A stretch of 64,000 nt of DNA from Nonomuraea rhodomycinica (lineage in GTDB: Bacteria > Actinomycetota > Actinomycetes > Streptosporangiales > Streptosporangiaceae): contig NZ_JABWGO010000005.1 of the NCBI RefSeq assembly GCF_013363995.1, forward strand, positions 142,711 through 206,710, given 5' to 3'. The notes beneath the pieces are model-generated. The model did not search any database. It had not been told where the DNA came from and saw only the letters and a list, made by a program, of their open reading frames with translations. The position numbers and the translations under genes were made by a program. Shown piece by piece: positions 23,996-31,887 of this stretch. Each line of letters starts with the position of its first letter. The first letter of the stretch is position 1.

Positions 23996-26227
23996 ATGAC
24001 CGGCGACACTCACAGTAACGTGCTGAGGACTCTCAGGTACGATGTGCCTGCCTCGCTCGTGGTCTTCCTCGTCGCGGTGCCGCTCTCCCTGGGCATCGCG
24101 ATGGCCTCGGGTGCCCCCCTCGCCGCAGGACTCATAGCCGCCGTCGTGGGCGGTGTCGTGGCCGGAGCGCTCGGCGGCTCCGTCGTCCAGGTGAGCGGGC
24201 CCGCCGCCGGCCTCTCGCTGGTGGTGGCGGACCTCGTCCAGACGTACGGCTGGCGGGCGACCTGCATGATCACTCTGCTGGCCGGGGCGGTCCAGCTCGT
24301 GCTGGGCCTGCTGCGGGCGGCCCGGGCGGCGCTGGCCGTCTCCCCCGCCGTCATCCACGGCATGCTCGCGGGCGTCGGCGTGGTGATCGCGCTGTCCCAG
24401 CTGCACATCGTGCTCGGCGGAAGCCCGCAACGCTCGGCCCTGGCCAACCTCATGGAGCTGCCGGCCCAGGTGGCCGCGATGCACGGCCACACCGTGGCGG
24501 TCGGGCTGCTCACGATCGCGGTCCTCGCGCTGTGGACGCGGCTGCCGAAGCAGATCAGGGTGGTGCCCGCGCCGCTCGCGGCGCTGCTCGTGGCCGCGCT
24601 CGTCGCGTGGGCGTTCCAGTGGGACGTCACCCGGGTCGACCTGTCGGGCAGCCTCGGCACGTGGGCGTTCCCGGTGCTGCCGCAGGGCGACTGGCACGAG
24701 ATCGTGGCCGCCGTGCTGCTGGTGGCGCTGCTCGCGGGCGTCGAGTCGCTGCTGTGCTCGGTGGCGGTCGACGGCATGCACGCGGGGCCGCGCGCCGACC
24801 TCGACCAGGAGCTGACCGGCCAGGGCGCGGCCAACATGGTCTCGGGCGCGCTCGGCGGCCTGCCGGTGGCCGGGGTGATCGTGCGCAGCACCGCCAACGT
24901 CCAGGCCGGGGCCCGCAGCCGCGCGTCGGCGGTGCTGCACGGGGTGTGGGTGCTGATGTTCGCGCTGGGGTTCGGCTGGACGATCCAGCTCATCCCCGTG
25001 GAGGCGCTGGCGGCGCTGCTGGTGTTCATCGGCGTGCAGATGGTCAACCTCGGCCACATCCGCAAGGTCCACGGCCACGGCGAGGTGCCGGTCTACGTCA
25101 TCACCATGCTGGCGGTCGTCGTGCTCGGCCTGGCCGAGGGCGTGGTGGCGGGCCTGGCGCTGGCCGCGGTGATGGCGCTGCGGCGGCTGACGTGGGTGAC
25201 GGTCAAGACGCACGAGCCGGTGGACGACGGGAGGTGGCACGTGTCGATCAGCGGGTCGCTGACGTTCCTGGGGGTGCCGCGGCTGACCCACGAGCTGCGC
25301 GCCATCCCGCCGCGCTCGGCCGTGGACCTCGACCTCAACATCGACTTCATGGACAACGCCGCCTTCGAGGCCATCCACTCCTGGCGGCTCAACCACGAGC
25401 GGTCGGGTGGCACGGTGGAGATCGACGAGTTGCACGACGAGTGGTACGCGCTGGCCGCGAGCGGCGCCCGTACCTATCAGGCCAAGAAGCCGCCCCGGGC
25501 GCCCGACCGGTGGTGGCTGCCGTGGGCGCACCGGCACCGCCGGCCCGTCCGGCCCTCGGCCGAGCCGTCGTCGGAGCCGCCGGTGGGGCCGCCCGACCGG
25601 CCCGAGTGCCGGCTGACGGCGGGCGCGCGGGAGTTCCACCGGCGTACGGCGCCGCTGGTGCGGCCCATCCTCACCGAGCTGGCCCACAAGCAGCAGCCGT
25701 CGCACCTGTTCATCACGTGCGCCGACTCGCGGGTGGTGCCGAGCCTGATCACGGCGAGCGGGCCGGGCGATCTGTTCACGGTCCGCAACATCGGCAACCT
25801 GGTGCCCCGCCGGGGCGCCGAGCCGCACGACGACTCGGTGGTGGCGGCCATCGAGTACGCCACGCAGGTGCTGGGCGTCCACACGATCACCGTGTGCGGG
25901 CACTCCGGCTGCGGGGCGATGGCCGGGCTGCTGAGCGGCGGGGTGAAGGCGGGCAGCCTGCCGGGGATGCGGCGCTGGCTGCGGCACGGCCACCACAGCC
26001 TGGCCAGGTTCATCGAGAACGCCGACGGGCCGCTCGACTCGCGGGCGCTCGACCAGCTCTGCCGGATCAACGTGCAGCAGCAGCTCGAGAACCTCCGCAC
26101 CCACCGCAAGGTGGACGAGCAGGTACGGGCGGGGCGGCTGGAGCTGGTCGGGCTGTACTTCGACATCGGCTCGGCCCGGGTGCAGATGCTGCCGCCGCTG
26201 CCGTCCACGGTGTCGGTGAAGATCTGA
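23996..26227 (+). CDS. SulP transporter-STAS-beta-carbonic anhydrase fusion
   Basis: 743 residues in three parts. Residues 15-410: SulP anion transporter with about ten to twelve helices (VPLSLGIAMASGAPLAAGL, GGSVVQVSGPAAGLSL). About 415-490: STAS domain (VDLDLNIDFMDNAAFEAIHSW). About 530-743: beta-class carbonic anhydrase with zinc ligands in CADSR (about 575) and CGHSGCG (about 634) and the NLVPRRG and AIEYA motifs. Fused SulP-CA proteins are thought to move bicarbonate and interconvert it with CO2 at the membrane. All catalytic ligands are present, so the enzyme should be active. It is a single-gene unit facing a membrane protein gene. Confidence 0.95.
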   Translation: MTGDTHSNVLRTLRYDVPASLVVFLVAVPLSLGIAMASGAPLAAGLIAAVVGGVVAGALGGSVVQVSGPAAGLSLVVADLVQTYGWRATCMITLLAGAVQLVLGLLRAARAALAVSPAVIHGMLAGVGVVIALSQLHIVLGGSPQRSALANLMELPAQVAAMHGHTVAVGLLTIAVLALWTRLPKQIRVVPAPLAALLVAALVAWAFQWDVTRVDLSGSLGTWAFPVLPQGDWHEIVAAVLLVALLAGVESLLCSVAVDGMHAGPRADLDQELTGQGAANMVSGALGGLPVAGVIVRSTANVQAGARSRASAVLHGVWVLMFALGFGWTIQLIPVEALAALLVFIGVQMVNLGHIRKVHGHGEVPVYVITMLAVVVLGLAEGVVAGLALAAVMALRRLTWVTVKTHEPVDDGRWHVSISGSLTFLGVPRLTHELRAIPPRSAVDLDLNIDFMDNAAFEAIHSWRLNHERSGGTVEIDELHDEWYALAASGARTYQAKKPPRAPDRWWLPWAHRHRRPVRPSAEPSSEPPVGPPDRPECRLTAGAREFHRRTAPLVRPILTELAHKQQPSHLFITCADSRVVPSLITASGPGDLFTVRNIGNLVPRRGAEPHDDSVVAAIEYATQVLGVHTITVCGHSGCGAMAGLLSGGVKAGSLPGMRRWLRHGHHSLARFIENADGPLDSRALDQLCRINVQQQLENLRTHRKVDEQVRAGRLELVGLYFDIGSARVQMLPPLPSTVSVKI

Positions 26228-26260
26228 CCCGGGCGTGGTACCGGCGGGGCGTCCTGCGGG

Positions 26261-26986
26261 TCACCTCGCGTGGTGCCGGTCCTCGCCGCTCTCGGGGACC
26301 GGCAGGGGCGGAGGCGTGTCCTGCGCCCCTCGCCGCGCATAGAGGGCGGCCCAGGCGTCGTCGCCCATGCGCAGGACCTTGACCCCGAGCGCGCCGAGCC
26401 CGGCGACGGGGAGGATCCAGAGCACGACGGTGATCGGGCCGTAGTCGACCGCGAACGCGCCGAGGTAGCCGACAGCGACCGTCACGGGCACCCACCAGCC
26501 GGAGAACCCGGACCGCCACACGGCGACGGTCAGCAGCGGCAGTCCGACGAGGCCGAGCGGCACCCACGGCATCTGGAACCCGATGATCACGCCCGGGAGG
26601 TTGAGCATCTCGTCGAGGATCTTCTGCGCCTGCTCCGGCGGATGGTGCCGGCCGAGCCACCACTCGACGGGGTCCATCATCAGCAGGGCCGACAGGTTGA
26701 GGTAGCCGATGACCGTCATGGCGCCGGCGATGTGCCCGAGCCGGGTCGCCCGCTGCCGGGTGAGGTGGACGAGGCCGATGGCGGCCACGGCCATGAGCAT
26801 CCAGCTCCAGTGATAGAGGGCGGACTCGGTCTGGGCGAGGGCGGGGTTGGAGCCGTAGCTGACCGCCTCACGGTCGTCGCCCCAGGTGCCGGGGTCGACG
26901 ATGACCGCCACCGCCTGGAGCAGGGGGGCGGCGATGAGCAGGGTGCCCGCCGCGAGGCGGCGGAAGGTCACGTGGTCGTTCAACAC
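26261..26986 (-). CDS. Multi-pass membrane protein of unknown function
   Basis: 241 residues from GTG 26986, chosen because a TACCGT box lies seven bases upstream. About six hydrophobic helices are visible, e.g. LAAGTLLIAAPLLQAVAVIV, SWMLMAVAAIGLVHL, IAGAMTVIGYLNLSALLMM, VPLGLVGLPLLTVAVW and ITVVLWILPVAGLGALGVKV. The loop DPVEWWLGRHHPPEQAQKIL and the Pro-rich hydrophilic C-terminus are distinctive but match no family I know. It faces the SulP fusion gene 33 bases away. Confidence 0.75.
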   Translation of the reverse strand: MLNDHVTFRRLAAGTLLIAAPLLQAVAVIVDPGTWGDDREAVSYGSNPALAQTESALYHWSWMLMAVAAIGLVHLTRQRATRLGHIAGAMTVIGYLNLSALLMMDPVEWWLGRHHPPEQAQKILDEMLNLPGVIIGFQMPWVPLGLVGLPLLTVAVWRSGFSGWWVPVTVAVGYLGAFAVDYGPITVVLWILPVAGLGALGVKVLRMGDDAWAALYARRGAQDTPPPLPVPESGEDRHHAR

Positions 26987-26993
26987 GTCGCCG

Positions 26994-26999
26994 ACGGTA
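26994..26999 (-). promoter_or_regulatory. -10 box TACCGT, leaderless membrane-protein gene
   Basis: TACCGT is seven bases before GTG 26986. Confidence 0.5.
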
Positions 27000-27121
27000 G
27001 GCGGCGAACCCCTGCCGCGTCGTCCACCGGCCGAGTGACGGGCCCTCAGCCTGGCGACGGAGCCGGCGGCGTCCGTGGCGGGGTGTTCATCCGCGCGAGC
27101 AGCAGGGCCCCAGGCGGAGCC

Positions 27122-27360
27122 GTTCCTCTGCCTGGGGCCGGCGGAGCATGCCCCACCAGGACGCCACGCCTCCATCCGAGGCCAACGCAGCACCTCCCAC
27201 GAGAGCACCACGCCTCCATCCGAGGCCGACGCAGCACCTCCCACGAGAGCACCACGCCTCCATCCGAGGCCGACGCAGCACCTCCCACGAGAGCACCACG
27301 CCTCCATCCGAGGCCGACGCAGCATGTCCCACGAGGATGCCACGCCGCCGTCCGGGGCAG
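27122..27360. repeat. 44-bp minisatellite, four to six copies
   Basis: Units begin at 27166, 27210, 27254, 27298 and 27342 (exactly 44 bp apart), with a partial copy before the first. The inner copies are nearly identical and the outer ones diverge, the usual pattern of unequal exchange. The unit is not a multiple of three and shifts frame each copy, so it is non-coding. No spacers of unique sequence separate the copies. Confidence 0.92.
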
Positions 27361-27440
27361 CGGCCGCGCCCGGCCACACGCCCCGGCAACGGGCCCCGCC
27401 CACGCGCCCCCAGCCTTCGCGTGGGCGGCCGCCCAGGCGA

Positions 27441-27557
27441 AGGCCGGGGGCGGAGGCCGGGGGCGGAGGCCGGGGGCGGAGGCCGGGGGCGGAGGCCGGG
27501 GGCGGAGGCCGGGGGCGGAGGCCGGGGGCGGAGGCCGGGGGCGGAGGCCGGGGGCGG
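27441..27557. repeat. 13-bp G-rich tandem repeat, nine copies
   Basis: Nine copies of AGGCCGGGGGCGG start every 13 bases from 27441 to 27545. Each brings a run of five Gs on the plus strand, so the array can in principle form G-quadruplexes (C-rich in the erm mRNA 3' region). It lies 62 bp past the erm stop codon. Confidence 0.93.
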
Positions 27558-27619
27558 ATCAGGCGAAGGCCATGGGGCGGATCAGACGGGATGAGGGGGG
27601 CGGCACAACCGCGGCCCGG

Positions 27620-28447
27620 TCACCCGTGCAGCTCCCGGAACAGCGTGATCCACTGATCCGGATGGACGAAGGCGACGACCGTGTCCGGGTCGATGCGCGC
27701 GGCACGGAAAGCCCGGGCGACATGTCGGTGATGCCGCTCAAGCGAGGCCCGCAACGAACCGCCGACACCGGTGAAGCCCAGCTCCACCAGGTCCCGGTAG
27801 GCCCGCTCGTCCACGACCAGCGGATCCGGCCGCCGGTCGATGCGCAGAATGGCGGAGTCGACCGAGGGCACCGGGCGGAAGCTGGTCCGTTCGACGTGGC
27901 CGAGCAGTTCCCAGGTGAACCACGGCCAGCTGAGCACCGTGACCAGGCTCCACCGCCCGTAGTCGCCCGAGCGTTTGCGCGCGTACTCCAGCTGGGTGAG
28001 GAGGGTCGCGGAGGTGAGGTGCTCGGCTGTCAGGCACCAGTCCACGATCTTCGAGGTGATCGAGTACGGGATGTTGCCGACGACCGCGAACGGCTCCTCC
28101 GGCGGCCGGGCCGCGGTGAAGTCGCCCTTCACGATCTCGATGCCCGCGTGGTCACGGGTTCTGGCTCGCAGCTTGGCCGCGAGCAGCGGGTCGAGCTCGT
28201 AGCCGATGACGTGGGCGCCGGTCGAGGCCAGCGCTGTGGTCAGGACGCCCTCGCCGGAGCCGGGTTCGAGGACGAGCCCGGCGGGTTCCGCCGCCTTGAC
28301 GATCCGCTCGACGGCATGCCGATCGACCAGGAAGTTCTGGGAGAGCTCGCGTCGTGCCCGGTCTCTGGGCGTGCGGCCGCCGCCCTTCTTCTGGGCGGTC
28401 TTCTTCTGAGTGTGGGAATAGTCGCCGAATGCGAAAGACTGCGCCAC
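27620..28447 (-). CDS. erm: Erm-type 23S rRNA (adenine-N6) methyltransferase
   Basis: 275 residues from GTG 28447. SAM-dependent Rossmann methyltransferase of the KsgA/Erm class: RRELSQNFL at the start of the domain, motif I LEPGSGEGVLT, acidic YELD, KGDFTA and the catalytic NIPYSIT motif. The family methylates A2058 (E. coli numbering) of 23S rRNA and gives resistance to macrolides, lincosamides and streptogramin B. The SQNFL start and long basic N-terminus fit actinomycete Erm rather than KsgA. The GTG has a GAAGGG ribosome site eight bases upstream (28456-28461), which can be hidden in a hairpin; a short leader ORF lies further upstream, so expression is probably drug-inducible. Confidence 0.93.
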   Translation of the reverse strand: MAQSFAFGDYSHTQKKTAQKKGGGRTPRDRARRELSQNFLVDRHAVERIVKAAEPAGLVLEPGSGEGVLTTALASTGAHVIGYELDPLLAAKLRARTRDHAGIEIVKGDFTAARPPEEPFAVVGNIPYSITSKIVDWCLTAEHLTSATLLTQLEYARKRSGDYGRWSLVTVLSWPWFTWELLGHVERTSFRPVPSVDSAILRIDRRPDPLVVDERAYRDLVELGFTGVGGSLRASLERHHRHVARAFRAARIDPDTVVAFVHPDQWITLFRELHG

Positions 28448-28454
28448 AGCAGTT

Positions 28455-28494
28455 GCCCTTCTGGGTCTTCGAGAGAAAAGGGATCTCGAAGGGC
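28455..28494 (-). promoter_or_regulatory. erm attenuator: hairpin sequestering the ribosome-binding site
   Basis: In the erm mRNA, GCCCUUC (28494-28488) can pair with GAAGGGC (28461-28455), which holds the erm Shine-Dalgarno. A competing local hairpin, CUUCGAGA (28491-28484) with UCUCGAAG (28474-28467), leaves the Shine-Dalgarno free. Two mutually exclusive structures next to a leader ORF are the hallmark of translational attenuation. Pairings are read from sequence; folding energies were not computed. Confidence 0.7.
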
Positions 28495-28529
28495 CCCGGG
28501 CACGCCGGAGGCGATGGAGGGAATCGCTC

Positions 28530-28589
28530 CTAGCGGGCCTGGGCCCGGCCGGAGCGGATGCGAATGAAGCAGATGCAGAAGCCTGTCAT
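28530..28589 (-). CDS. erm leader peptide, 19 residues, with Arg-Ile-Arg stall motif
   Basis: ATG 28589 to TAG 28530; the peptide runs MTGFCICFIRIRSG and ends RAQAR. It carries Arg10-Ile11-Arg12, a +X+ motif of the type at which macrolide-bound ribosomes arrest. The TAGGGT -10 box ends seven bases before the ATG, so the leader is probably translated from a leaderless transcript. The ORF lies 82 bases upstream of the erm start, the right distance to control the hairpin there. Confidence 0.8.
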   Translation of the reverse strand: MTGFCICFIRIRSGRAQAR

Positions 28590-28596
28590 GCGCGAG

Positions 28597-28634
28597 ACCC
28601 TAGGGAACGCTCGGTTCCGCCGCAACGTGTTTTC
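28597..28634 (-). promoter_or_regulatory. erm promoter with WhiB7-like upstream AT element
   Basis: -10 TAGGGT (28602-28597), 17-bp spacer, -35 TTGCGG (28625-28620), preceded by GAAAACACG (28634-28626). An A-tract a few bases above the -35 box is the known mark of WhiB7-activated promoters in mycobacteria. The same GAAAACA element occurs at the GNAT-infA promoter in this window. Confidence 0.7.
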
Positions 28635-29025
28635 GTGACGTACCAGGTGCTGACCATTCTTCGGACTCCTCATCCTCTAAAGCCGTTGGCCGTCATGGGG
28701 AGGGCGCGATGACGAGGACGGCGATCCAGGCCAGGGGACGTCCGGCCGGCGAAGGGCCGCCTGCCCAGTGGATGAAAATGCGACGCAGAGGCGCGCACGG
28801 CGATGAAGGACTACGGTTCGGTGCCTTTGCGCGTCCCGAGTGCGAGCGCCGGCATCAGACTGAGAGCGCCCGAGCGGCCCAGCACCGGGGCACCGGTCGG
28901 GAGCGGTAGGCGCCGTCGGCGAGCGCGACCCATCCGAAGAAGGCCGGCCCGGACGTGATCTTGAACGGATGCCGGCTGACGTCCCGCATGCCAGCTAGCA
29001 ATAATCGACGCACCTGAGCATGGGG
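28635..29025. other. Gap without a convincing gene
   Basis: About 390 bases between the erm promoter and the 41-bp repeats. Short frames on both strands (for example 28709-28909 plus, 28855-28989 minus) lack ribosome sites, promoters or recognisable features. I see no RNA gene. Confidence 0.5.
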
Positions 29026-29195
29026 TCATGAACCTGCGGTCCGCACCCGACCAACCCGAGCCGGCGTCATGAACCAACAGATCCCACCCGACCAACCCGA
29101 GCCGGCGTCACGAATCAACAGACCGCACCCGACCGACCCAAGCCGGTGCCATGCCATAAACCAACAGACCGCACCCGATCAACCCAGATCAGCAT
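29026..29195. repeat. 41-bp tandem repeats running into the response-regulator stop
   Basis: The anchor CACCCGA recurs at 29044, 29085, 29126 and 29172 (steps of 41, 41 and 46), each within a conserved unit containing CCAACAGAYC and GAGCCGGCGTCA-like blocks. The last copy overlaps the end of the regulator gene (stop at 29179), so the array grew from or into the gene tail. Otherwise non-coding. Confidence 0.85.
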
Positions 29196-29826
29196 CATGG
29201 ACCAGGATGGCTGCCTGGACCCGGTTGGCCAGGTTCAGTTTGGCCAGCACCCGGCTGACATGAGCCTTCACTGTCGCCTCGGTCAGCTTGAGCTCGCGGC
29301 CGATCTCGGCGTTGGACAGGCCGCGGGCCACCGCCCTGATCACGTCCTCCTCGCGGGCCGTCAGCGTCGCAAGCCGGTTGCGCGCGGCCTCCGCCCGGGA
29401 AGGTGTCCTGTCGGCGAACGAACTGATCACCCGTTTGGTGACCGTGGGCGACAGCATGGCGTGCCCGGCCGCGACCGTGCGCACGGCGGCGGCCAGGTCA
29501 CGCGGCGGCGTGTCCTTCAGCAGGAACCCCACGGCCCCCACCCGCAGCGCCTCGTGGACGTACTCGTCCAGGTCGAACGTGGTCAACATGATCAGCTTCG
29601 GCGCTCGCGGCCCCGCCATCAGCCGCGCGCCGGCGGTCAGCCCGTCGGTGCCCGGCATGCGGACGTCCATCAGCACGACGTCGGGCCTGAGCCGGGCGGC
29701 GGCGGACACGGCCTCATCGCCGTCCCGAGCCTCACCGACGACCGCCATGTCGCCCGCCGCCTCCAGAATCATGCGCAATCCGGACCTGACGAGCTCTTCA
29801 TCATCGACCACCAGAACACGGATCAT
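29179..29826 (-). CDS. NarL/LuxR-family response regulator
   Basis: 215 residues. Receiver domain with VDDE acidic pair, phospho-acceptor Asp54 in VLMDVRMPG, TTFD and the KDTPP lysine; C-terminal LuxR helix-turn-helix (LTAREEDVIRAVARGLSNAEIGRELKL is the first part, then TEATVKAHVSRVLAKL). The ATG overlaps the kinase stop as ATGA, so kinase and regulator are translated together. The 3' end lies within the 41-bp repeat array. Confidence 0.95.
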   Translation of the reverse strand: MIRVLVVDDEELVRSGLRMILEAAGDMAVVGEARDGDEAVSAAARLRPDVVLMDVRMPGTDGLTAGARLMAGPRAPKLIMLTTFDLDEYVHEALRVGAVGFLLKDTPPRDLAAAVRTVAAGHAMLSPTVTKRVISSFADRTPSRAEAARNRLATLTAREEDVIRAVARGLSNAEIGRELKLTEATVKAHVSRVLAKLNLANRVQAAILVHDADLG

Positions 29827-31778
29827 GGAGCCGGTATCCGCGCCAGCACCTGAAACCCCACCTCATCGCAGACCAGCTCCCCGGGCTGGCTCCCTTCCTT
29901 GACCGGCTCCTCGACGTGGGGACCGGCCACCAGGCTGCCTCCGACCAGTTCCACCCGCTCCCTCAACCCGACCAGCCCCCACCCGGACCCCGGAAACCCA
30001 CCACCGGCACCCGGACACCTCCCATGCGGCACTCCGCCATCCGGACGCCCACGGCCGGACACGGACGGTGCCGTGTTGCGCACCACCACCTCAAGATCTG
30101 CAGGCAGATAACGGACGAACACGTCGATCCTGGTATCACTCGCATGCTTGTGAGCGTTGGTCAGAGCCTCCTGGATGACGCGGTAGGCGGTGCGCTCGAT
30201 CGTGGACGTCAGCGGACGGGCCTCCCCCTCGTCATGACGGCTGACCGCGACGCCCAGCGCACGCGACTCGTCGAGCAGCCGGTCGAGGTCGGCGAGGGTC
30301 GGTTGTGGATGGAGTTCCGCACCGCCCGTCAGGTGATCACGCCGTACGGGATCGTTGGCCGTGGGGTGATAGTCCGGTACGCCATCGATCGGCGCAGTCG
30401 GAAGGCCACTTACCCCCTCACCGGACACAGCCCGCAACCCTGCTACCTGACCGGATGCTCCCGCACTCGGCACCACCACGGATGGCGCGGCACCGCCCTC
30501 TCTTGACGCAGTCACCCCCGCAGAAGACGCCGCACTCCCCTCTCGGCACACAGCCGCCTCCTCACAAGACGCCGCACCGCCTTCTTGTGACGCCGCGACT
30601 TCGATCCCGTGTGAGACACCGCCCGCTGAGCGCAGCACCCCGAGGACCTCGCGCAGGTTGGTCAGCGCGTCGCGGCCGACGCGGCCGATGAGGGCAGCGG
30701 CCTCGGCCGTGGACTCGTCGGGGGCGCGCAGCTCCAGCGCCCCCGCGTGGAGCACCATCAACGACACCCGGTGCGCGACCACGTCATGCATCTCCCGCGC
30801 GATGCGCGCGCGTTCCTGTGCCCGTGCCTGATCGGCACGCAGCCCCTGCTCGCGGCGGAGCTGTTCGGCCTGCTCGCGCATCGCGTCGATCACTTGCCTG
30901 CGCGCCCGCGTCCACAGGCCGGCCATCAGGGGCAGGCCCAGCAGCGCGCCGCCCATGACGACCACGTTGGGCAGGGTGCCCGCGACCAGCATGCGGTAGC
31001 CGCCCGCGAGGTGGGAGACGACACCGCCCGCGGCCAGGACTCCGAGTGCTCCCCCGCAGTACAGCAACAGTGCGCGCCCGCGCAGCCGTGTGCCCGCGTA
31101 GTAGGACGCCGCGGCGGCGGCCGGCCACATCACCAGACACACATAGAACACCGCACCCACCAGGGCGAGCGGCCACAACCGACGCCCGCTCGTCTGACGC
31201 GGCTGCTCCCCATTCGTGCGACGGGACGGCTCCCCACTCCTGTCGCGCCACGGCGTTCCCCCCAGGTGATGCCACGGCCTCCCGCCCGCGTGGCGCGACG
31301 TTCTCCCATCAGCCCGCAAGAGCGTCCTGTCGTCCGCGGACAGCAGCGCACTGTCGTCCGCAGACAGCGGCGCCCGGGTGTCCGCGTGCAGACGCGTCCG
31401 GGAATCCGCGTGCGGGCGCGCCCCGGTATCCGCGTGCGGGCGCGTCCCGGTATCCGGGTGCGGGCGCGTCCGTTCATCCTCGTCCAGCGACACCTCCGGT
31501 CCCGCCTGCACCGAAGTCCGTTCATCCCCGTGCAGCGACACCCCGTTTCCCGCGTGCAGCGACATCGGCTTGCCCGCGTGCGGCGGCATCCGCTCGGCCA
31601 GTGCCGCGAACACCGCGGCGGCGCCCGAGGTGGCAGCCATCGCCGCGAGCAGCGGCCAGGGCAGCCCCGAGGCGACGCCCACGCTGCCCGTCGCCGAGGC
31701 CATGGACAGCGCGGACACCACCCCACCGAGCGCCCACGGCGTGATGCGCTCGATAACGCTTCCGTCGCCGTACGTCAT
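29823..31778 (-). CDS. NarL-type sensor histidine kinase with two repeat-rich inserts
   Basis: 651 residues, against about 400 for most kinases of this type. First helices near residues 15-60, then an insert (about 65-200) built of octapeptides such as TRPHADTG and TRLHADTR, more membrane helices (205-290), HisKA_3 with the phospho-acceptor in ARIAREMHDVVAHRVSL (His about 331), a second low-complexity insert (about 390-500, Gly/Ala/Ser/Glu), then the ATP-binding domain with NAHKHA and GSGWGLVGLRERV. Core motifs are intact. ATG 31778 has TAACCT six bases upstream (31785-31790). Signal unknown. Confidence 0.9.
   Translation of the reverse strand: MTYGDGSVIERITPWALGGVVSALSMASATGSVGVASGLPWPLLAAMAATSGAAAVFAALAERMPPHAGKPMSLHAGNGVSLHGDERTSVQAGPEVSLDEDERTRPHPDTGTRPHADTGARPHADSRTRLHADTRAPLSADDSALLSADDRTLLRADGRTSRHAGGRPWHHLGGTPWRDRSGEPSRRTNGEQPRQTSGRRLWPLALVGAVFYVCLVMWPAAAAASYYAGTRLRGRALLLYCGGALGVLAAGGVVSHLAGGYRMLVAGTLPNVVVMGGALLGLPLMAGLWTRARRQVIDAMREQAEQLRREQGLRADQARAQERARIAREMHDVVAHRVSLMVLHAGALELRAPDESTAEAAALIGRVGRDALTNLREVLGVLRSAGGVSHGIEVAASQEGGAASCEEAAVCREGSAASSAGVTASREGGAAPSVVVPSAGASGQVAGLRAVSGEGVSGLPTAPIDGVPDYHPTANDPVRRDHLTGGAELHPQPTLADLDRLLDESRALGVAVSRHDEGEARPLTSTIERTAYRVIQEALTNAHKHASDTRIDVFVRYLPADLEVVVRNTAPSVSGRGRPDGGVPHGRCPGAGGGFPGSGWGLVGLRERVELVGGSLVAGPHVEEPVKEGSQPGELVCDEVGFQVLARIPAP
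31281..31472. repeat. 24-bp in-frame repeats in the histidine kinase
   Basis: Eight-residue units repeat through residues 103-166 of the kinase; the DNA units at 31381, 31405, 31429 and 31453 are the most alike, exactly 24 bp apart. The frame is preserved. Confidence 0.88.
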
Positions 31779-31784
31779 GGCCCG

Positions 31785-31790
31785 AGGTTA
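31785..31790 (-). promoter_or_regulatory. -10 box TAACCT, kinase-regulator operon
   Basis: TAACCT ends six bases before ATG 31778; leaderless start inferred. Confidence 0.5.
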
Positions 31791-31887
31791 TCGGCGGTCC
31801 GGCCGGACGACCCCCTACGAAAGTCGAACGTGCTCCGTCTCTTTCGCCGGATACGGTGCCGCCTGGTTCCCCGGCAAGGTGGGCGGC

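Noticed and set aside
27122-27360. Possible CRISPR array (44-bp repeats)
   Set aside because: Copies are directly joined with no unique spacers, unit edges drift, and no cas genes are near.
28467-28491. Rho-independent terminator upstream of erm
   Set aside because: The small stem lies inside the transcript between leader and erm and competes with the SD-hiding stem, so an attenuator role fits better than a terminator.
28709-28909. 66-codon plus-strand ORF after erm promoter
   Set aside because: Arg/Gly-rich, no start signal, no recognisable protein.
28855-28989. 44-codon minus-strand ORF (starts MRDVSRHPFKITSG)
   Set aside because: No ribosome site or family match; possibly a remnant, not enough to call a gene.
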